From NCBI GenBank assembly GCA_030748215.1, contig JASMMK010000045.1:29582-93581 (forward strand): a DNA stretch of 64,000 bases, given 5' to 3'. This stretch comes from Candidatus Scalindua sp. (GTDB taxonomy: Bacteria; Planctomycetota; Brocadiia; Brocadiales; Scalinduaceae). Positions 60,152-64,000 of this stretch are shown here, piece by piece. The notes under the pieces were generated by a model, which worked only from the letters and a program-made list of their open reading frames with translations, was not told the DNA's origin and did not search any database. The position numbers and the translations under genes are program-made. The first letter of the stretch is position 1. Each line of letters opens with the position of its first letter.

Positions 60152-61591
60152 TTAATTTCCGGCAGATTCAGCTTTAAGTTGTTTCAGAATTGCTGGGAGG
60201 TATTTGAAAAGATATTCCACGTCTTCTCTGGTGTTGGGTAAACCAAAACTGAATCTGATAATACCATAGCGATCAGTGTCTACACCCAGAGCCTTAATGG
60301 TGTACGATGCTTCCGTGCTGCCCGCACTGCATGCAGAACCAGAGGAAACATATACTCCTATCTGATTTAAACTGAGTAGCAGTGAGCCGCTGTCGATATC
60401 CGGGAAGCCTATATTCAGATTGTTAGCCGTTCGGTGTTCCAGTGAGCCATTTACAATGATATCCGGTTCAATCTTCCTTAGCCCTTCTAATAAATAATCC
60501 CTCAGTTCCAGTAAGCGTCTGTTTTCCTTTTCCATTTCAGAACATGCCAGTTTGGAGGCAAGTCCGAAGGCCAGTATTGACCCAATATTTTCTGTACCTG
60601 CCCGTAATCCGGATTCCTGTTCTCCGCCATGAATGAGTGGGACTATAGACATTTCCTTGCTGACATATAAAGCGCCAACACCTTTTGGGGCGTAAATTTT
60701 GTGACCGGACATTGTCATCAGAGAAATTCCCATTTTTCTGGGAAGAAGTTTAATCTTCCCAAGACCCTGAATACCATCTACCATAAACGGAACATTGGCA
60801 GTTTGACAAATTTCTCCAATTTCATTTATTGTGTTAATGGCACCGATCTCATTGTTTACTGCCATGATAGAGACCAGAATAGTATTATCTCTTAAATTCT
60901 CATTTACCGATTGAGCCGTGACTCTCCCATCTTTTGATACATCTAAATACGTTACCTCAAAACCCAGTCCCTCTAAGTATTCCAAAGCTTTCAATACGGA
61001 GGGGTGCTCCACTTTACTGCTGATAATGTGTCCCTTTTCAGCATAATGTTTAAAAGCGATTCCCTTTATTGCCGCATTGTTGGCCTCTGAACCGGAACCC
61101 GTGAAGACAATTTCCTCAGGGTCTACTTTAAGGCATTTGGATATCTGGACACGGGAGTTCCGGATGATATCGTAGGATATTTTTCCTGGATTTGTACTAC
61201 TGCTCGGGTTGCCAAAACCAGAAGAACCGCTATAGTATCCCAGCAAACTCTTTTTCACTTCGTCCCTGATAAAACTTGTTGCGTTATGATCGAAGTATAC
61301 CTCTCTGTAGTCGTCGACATGGACTGTTGCCATTGGCTTGCACAGATCTCTTCCTGTCTGAATAGGTATTCCGATCCATGTATAAACAGATGCCAGACCG
61401 TGCGGAAAGAGTTCTTCGATTTTCTCTTTGGTGGCACCAGTATTTTTCTTAATATTCTGATATAAAGGGCCAACTCTGTTCTTCTCATAGTAATCGTGTG
61501 CATAGTTCAGAATATCCATATGACTGTCCGTCAAAGTTGTACCGGATATTTTTGACATCCGGTTTATGAGTGTTTTTGTAAGGTTGTTCAT
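60152..61591 (-). CDS. Cysteine desulfurase with an N-terminal DsrC/TusE-like domain
   Basis: Residues about 18-86 read as DsrC/TusE: L-T-D-S-H-M-D-I-L-N-Y-A-H-D-Y-Y near 20-35, G-P-L-Y-Q-N-I near 41-47, E-E-L-F-P-H-G-L-A near 59-67 and G-I-P-I-Q-T-G-R-D-L-C near 74-84. C84 sits where the family carries its persulphide-bearing C-terminal Cys. From about 97 a complete NifS/IscS-type desulfurase follows: Y-F-D-H-N-A-T, V-E-H-P-S-V, V-N-N-E-I-G, PLP lysine K298 in S-G-H-K-I-Y-A-P-K-G and catalytic C421 in S-G-S-A-C-S-A-G. The enzyme takes sulphur from cysteine; the fused domain probably accepts it. It ends the run folD-DUF169-desulfurase. Confidence 0.9.
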   Translation of the reverse strand: MNNLTKTLINRMSKISGTTLTDSHMDILNYAHDYYEKNRVGPLYQNIKKNTGATKEKIEELFPHGLASVYTWIGIPIQTGRDLCKPMATVHVDDYREVYFDHNATSFIRDEVKKSLLGYYSGSSGFGNPSSSTNPGKISYDIIRNSRVQISKCLKVDPEEIVFTGSGSEANNAAIKGIAFKHYAEKGHIISSKVEHPSVLKALEYLEGLGFEVTYLDVSKDGRVTAQSVNENLRDNTILVSIMAVNNEIGAINTINEIGEICQTANVPFMVDGIQGLGKIKLLPRKMGISLMTMSGHKIYAPKGVGALYVSKEMSIVPLIHGGEQESGLRAGTENIGSILAFGLASKLACSEMEKENRRLLELRDYLLEGLRKIEPDIIVNGSLEHRTANNLNIGFPDIDSGSLLLSLNQIGVYVSSGSACSAGSTEASYTIKALGVDTDRYGIIRFSFGLPNTREDVEYLFKYLPAILKQLKAESAGN

Positions 61592-61685
61592 GGTGAGATT
61601 ACAAAAAAAAGAGCCGTTTATATTTTATTTATAAAAGGCTCTAGCGTATTTCAGAAGTTTGTTTTTTTAAAATTGATTAGACGTA

Positions 61686-62549
61686 TTATGCAACACCTGG
61701 ATAGAGTTGAAATGGGAAGCCGGTTTTCGAATCTTCCATCCCCTTAACTACTTCCTCAAAGATAGTAAAGGGCATGCCAATACCCATCCGGTCAGCTTCG
61801 AATTCGGCTATAAGCCTGGCGCCAAGGCAATAGGGGGCAACGTTGATTCTTCCGGTCAGATAGGGCCTGACAATCAGGTCAGAGTTTACTACTCTCAATC
61901 CTCCCATGCTTGCTGTAACCCGTTCTCCGGTGTTAAATTGATAGGCCTGTATAATCCTGGTAAGCTCAGCCGAACTAACGCTTAAGACAATTACATCCGG
62001 AATTATGTCAATATCATCAAAATCCCTGGAATAGAAGAAAACACCCTTCGTTGTAGGCGGTTGGATTGCCATCATGTCCTTCATGGCTTTTTTAGCAGTA
62101 TCCACATCTTTAAACCTGCCGCTGTCTTCATTACCGAAAAGTGCGAAATCCATATGGTTTGAATCTTTGCATGCATAGACATAGCCATCTGTGAAGTCTT
62201 TTGGAGATGGAGGTTTAAAATCGTCACCCAATCCAGACTGATCACGCATAATATCCGTATATACTTTTGAATCACCAAGTGGTTCGGTCTGGTCTTTGTC
62301 TACAAGTCCAAATGTTATAGCTGCCGCAACACAACCAATATTATCGTAGGTTAGAAGGGCTGTATCTCCCAGGGATGCCTGTTTTGCAGCCTGGCAACTG
62401 GTTAGAGATATGGCAGGCTGATTCTCTTTTATGGATTCCGGGATTTCATCTTCTTTTTTATAAAACTTGACAGCGGTCATAGGGATTTCCAGATCTTCAA
62501 CTCCCATAGCATTTATTAATCTGGAATATAGTTGATTGATAGCTGTCAT
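61686..62549 (-). CDS. DUF169 family protein
   Basis: The 287-residue protein has the DUF169 pattern: P-M-T-A-V-K-F-Y, S-L-T-S-C-Q-A-A-K-Q-A, G-C-V-A-A-A-I-T-F-G and C-terminal M-G-I-G-M-P-F-T-I-F-E-E. Function unknown in the family; conserved Cys at C52 and in G-C-V suggest metal or redox chemistry. It is 40 bp after folD and 94 bp before the desulfurase, so co-transcription is likely. Confidence 0.85.
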   Translation of the reverse strand: MTAINQLYSRLINAMGVEDLEIPMTAVKFYKKEDEIPESIKENQPAISLTSCQAAKQASLGDTALLTYDNIGCVAAAITFGLVDKDQTEPLGDSKVYTDIMRDQSGLGDDFKPPSPKDFTDGYVYACKDSNHMDFALFGNEDSGRFKDVDTAKKAMKDMMAIQPPTTKGVFFYSRDFDDIDIIPDVIVLSVSSAELTRIIQAYQFNTGERVTASMGGLRVVNSDLIVRPYLTGRINVAPYCLGARLIAEFEADRMGIGMPFTIFEEVVKGMEDSKTGFPFQLYPGVA

Positions 62550-62589
62550 ATTGCTCTCTCGTTAAATATTTAAAATAAGTTTAGATGTT

Positions 62590-63501
62590 CTACTGTATTC
62601 CTAATTTAAATTTCAGAGATTTGAGGGTGTTCCTCATAAGCATGGTGATTGTCATGGGGCCAACACCGCCTGGAACAGGTGTAATACTGCCCGCTATCTC
62701 TTTGGCTGCATCGAAATCAACATCGCCTTTTAAGATAGCGACCATTCTATTTGGATCCTTCTTGCTGGGCTTTTCACCGACCCTGTTAACTCCAACGTCA
62801 ATTACACATGCACCCGGCTTGATCCATTCCGGTTTTACCAGGTCGGGAACGCCTGCTGCTACTATCAATATGTCTGCGCGCTTGCAGTGTTCGTCCATAT
62901 TTTTTGTTCCTGTATGAACAATTGTTACCGTTGAATTAGCACCTTTCCCTTTTTGAAGCATCATGTTGGCAATTGGTTTTCCTACTATATTTGAGCGGCC
63001 AACAACAACAACTTCTGCTCCCTTTGTTTCAACACCGGTACGGATTATCATTTCCTGGATGCCAGCAGGAGTGCATGGCAGGAACTTTGCCTCATCGCCA
63101 CCAATCATAAGACGACCTACATTTACGGGATGGAACCCATCAACGTCCTTATCAGGATCAACAGCAACTAATACCTTTTTTTCATCTATGTGGTCCGGAA
63201 GGGGAAGCTGTACAAGAATTCCATTAATGGAATCATCGTTATTATATTTGTCAATAAGTGCCAGCAGGGCATCTTCAGCAATGTCAACCGGCTGAGAATC
63301 CTGAACCTCATTAAAACCAACTCTGTGAGCTGTCTTGATCTTAAGTGTTACATAAGACATGGAAGCGGGATTCTCACCGACAAGGATAGTCACAAGTCCG
63401 GGAACGACCCCGTGTTTCTCTTTTATCTCTGCTACCTCAGCAGTTATTTCTTCCAGTATTTGTTCCCGAATTTCAGTGCCTTTAATTAGTTTTGCAGTCA
63501 T
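62590..63501 (-). CDS. folD: Bifunctional methylenetetrahydrofolate dehydrogenase / cyclohydrolase
   Basis: FolD interconverts methylene-, methenyl- and formyl-tetrahydrofolate with NADP. Marks are Y-V-T-L-K-I-K-T-A with its catalytic Lys near 56, G-I-L-V-Q-L-P-L-P near 94, D-V-D-G-F-H-P-x-N-x-G, V-V-G-R-S-N-I-V-G-K-P and the end P-V-P-G-G-V-G-P-M-T. The length of 303 residues is slightly above the usual 285. It begins the minus-strand run. The C1 branch of the acetyl-CoA pathway, used by anammox bacteria, needs this enzyme. Confidence 0.97.
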   Translation of the reverse strand: MTAKLIKGTEIREQILEEITAEVAEIKEKHGVVPGLVTILVGENPASMSYVTLKIKTAHRVGFNEVQDSQPVDIAEDALLALIDKYNNDDSINGILVQLPLPDHIDEKKVLVAVDPDKDVDGFHPVNVGRLMIGGDEAKFLPCTPAGIQEMIIRTGVETKGAEVVVVGRSNIVGKPIANMMLQKGKGANSTVTIVHTGTKNMDEHCKRADILIVAAGVPDLVKPEWIKPGACVIDVGVNRVGEKPSKKDPNRMVAILKGDVDFDAAKEIAGSITPVPGGVGPMTITMLMRNTLKSLKFKLGIQ

Positions 63502-63681
63502 TGTTCAAATTCTCCTTATTTCATAAATATTCGTAGTGCGGTAAAACGCAACCAAGCTTGAAGTGGATACAATCTCTATTAAACCTTCTTATGGTATATT
63601 TGTTGAAAGCGTTATGTGAAGTAAAATGATAGTAAATCAATCGGGAAAATACAACTTTTTTTCGTAAATCTTACATTTAAC

Positions 63682-63848
63682 CAGCAGTGTCCTGTTAGGT
63701 TTTTACGTGTGTTCCATTTGTTGCCCTAAACCTGTCATTCACGCATTATTTTAGCAGAAATCTAGTTTGAACTGACCTTTTAAATACCCGATAAAGGTAT
63801 TCGGGAATGACAATAACAGCATACGCAATAACCTAACAGGATGACGCT
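63682..63848. repeat. MITE-like element with inverted ends
   Basis: cctgttaggtt (63691-63701) and aacctaacagg (63830-63840) are exact inverted repeats, with matching flanks (cagc near 63683 and gctg near 63845) that extend the similarity to about 26 nt. The interior of roughly 130 nt has no gene, as in small non-autonomous transposable elements. Confidence 0.65.
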
Positions 63849-63856
63849 GATATTTA

Positions 63857-63897
63857 ACAAAAAAAAGGGAGCCAGGCAATAAGCCCAGCTCCCTTTT
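63857..63897 (-). terminator. Intrinsic terminator of the partial gene
   Basis: In the minus direction aagggagctgggc pairs with gcctggctccctt and is followed by eight T. Confidence 0.9.
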
Positions 63898-63931
63898 ATA
63901 ATACTTCTACATCTTATCTAGTCACATCAAA

Positions 63932-64000
63932 TCAATGATGTGCACTGTGTTTACCAGCCTTCATGCCTACTTCCTTCAGCATCCTGTTGATGTACTCAAC
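63932..64000 (-). CDS. C-terminal end of an unidentified protein
   Basis: Only 22 residues are inside the window: V-E-Y-I-N-R-M-L-K-E-V-G-M-K-A-G-K-H-S-A-H-H, then a stop at 63932-63934. The terminator just downstream supports a real gene end. The His-rich finish is not enough to name it. Confidence 0.6.
   Translation of the reverse strand, partial: VEYINRMLKEVGMKAGKHSAHH

Larger units (their letters stand above)
63502..63931. other. Intergenic region holding a MITE-like element
   Basis: AT-rich sequence upstream of folD and downstream of the partial gene. It contains the inverted-repeat element at 63682-63848 and the terminator at 63857. No gene is seen. Confidence 0.5.

Noticed and set aside
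1..64000. tRNA, rRNA or replication origin
   Set aside because: I scanned for TtC-arm-like GGTTCGAATCC patterns, rRNA motifs and DnaA-box clusters and saw none that held up; faint tRNA-like fragments lacked a matching acceptor stem.

Overview
The window reads as chromosome of an anammox planctomycete (order Brocadiales; a Scalindua-like genome is my best guess). The inference rests on an exported octahaem cytochrome of the hydroxylamine oxidoreductase type, a MauG/CcpA-type dihaem cytochrome, many exported TPR proteins, planctomycete-style hypotheticals, and AT-rich DNA (roughly 40% GC by eye). I see no rRNA, tRNA or CRISPR array. The density of palindromic repeats, gene remnants and regulatory RNAs suggests a plastic accessory-rich stretch between housekeeping blocks.

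Layout. 0-4 kb: partial hypothetical, RNase HII-like protein, asd, exported acetolactate decarboxylase, ferredoxin. 4.3-14.3 kb: a cobalt/cobalamin block. Two different cobalamin riboswitches stand in tandem before a coiled-coil outer-membrane barrel protein and a YVTN beta-propeller protein. A third cobalamin riboswitch precedes an ECF cobalt transporter (cbiM, cbiN-like, cbiQ, cbiO). Between them lie a NosL-like/S41 peptidase fusion and an ankyrin protein. 14.3-15.1 kb holds a tandem pair of palindromic elements with a compensatory base change. 15.9-23.4 kb: a zinc block with znuA, znuB, znuC, a second coiled-coil barrel protein, and three small exported Cys/His-rich proteins. This block carries traces of an old znuACB duplication that decayed reciprocally, with an IS30 fragment and a truncated dtd among the debris.

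23.7-42.9 kb: octahaem cytochrome, a membrane protein, two TPR proteins, then a minus-strand run of GT2 glycosyltransferase, pcm, hemW, efp and polyprenyl synthase. Next come a histone H1-like protein with a Myb-like domain next to hflX, a dihaem peroxidase, and a cluster of exported TPR, triple-repeat and transglutaminase-like proteins. 43-48.8 kb: a signalling pair made of a CHASE2/class III cyclase and a fusion of cyclic-nucleotide-binding fold, degenerate sigma-54 AAA+ domain and NapH-like membrane iron-sulphur domain. 48.9-56.3 kb: a DUF362 protein and a CusB/CusA-type metal efflux pair with unusually many Cys-rich modules. 56.4-64 kb: hypotheticals, a frameshifted repeat-protein remnant, an Rsm22-like methyltransferase, a spermidine synthase-like protein, a DsrC/TusE-cysteine desulfurase fusion, a DUF169 protein, folD and a partial gene.

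Common theme: metal and sulphur supply for a haem- and Fe-S-rich metabolism. Most striking are the tandem riboswitch locus, the DsrC/TusE-desulfurase fusion, the NosL-S41 fusion and the cyclase/CNB-AAA-ferredoxin pair. No database search was possible; all family calls are from motif recognition.
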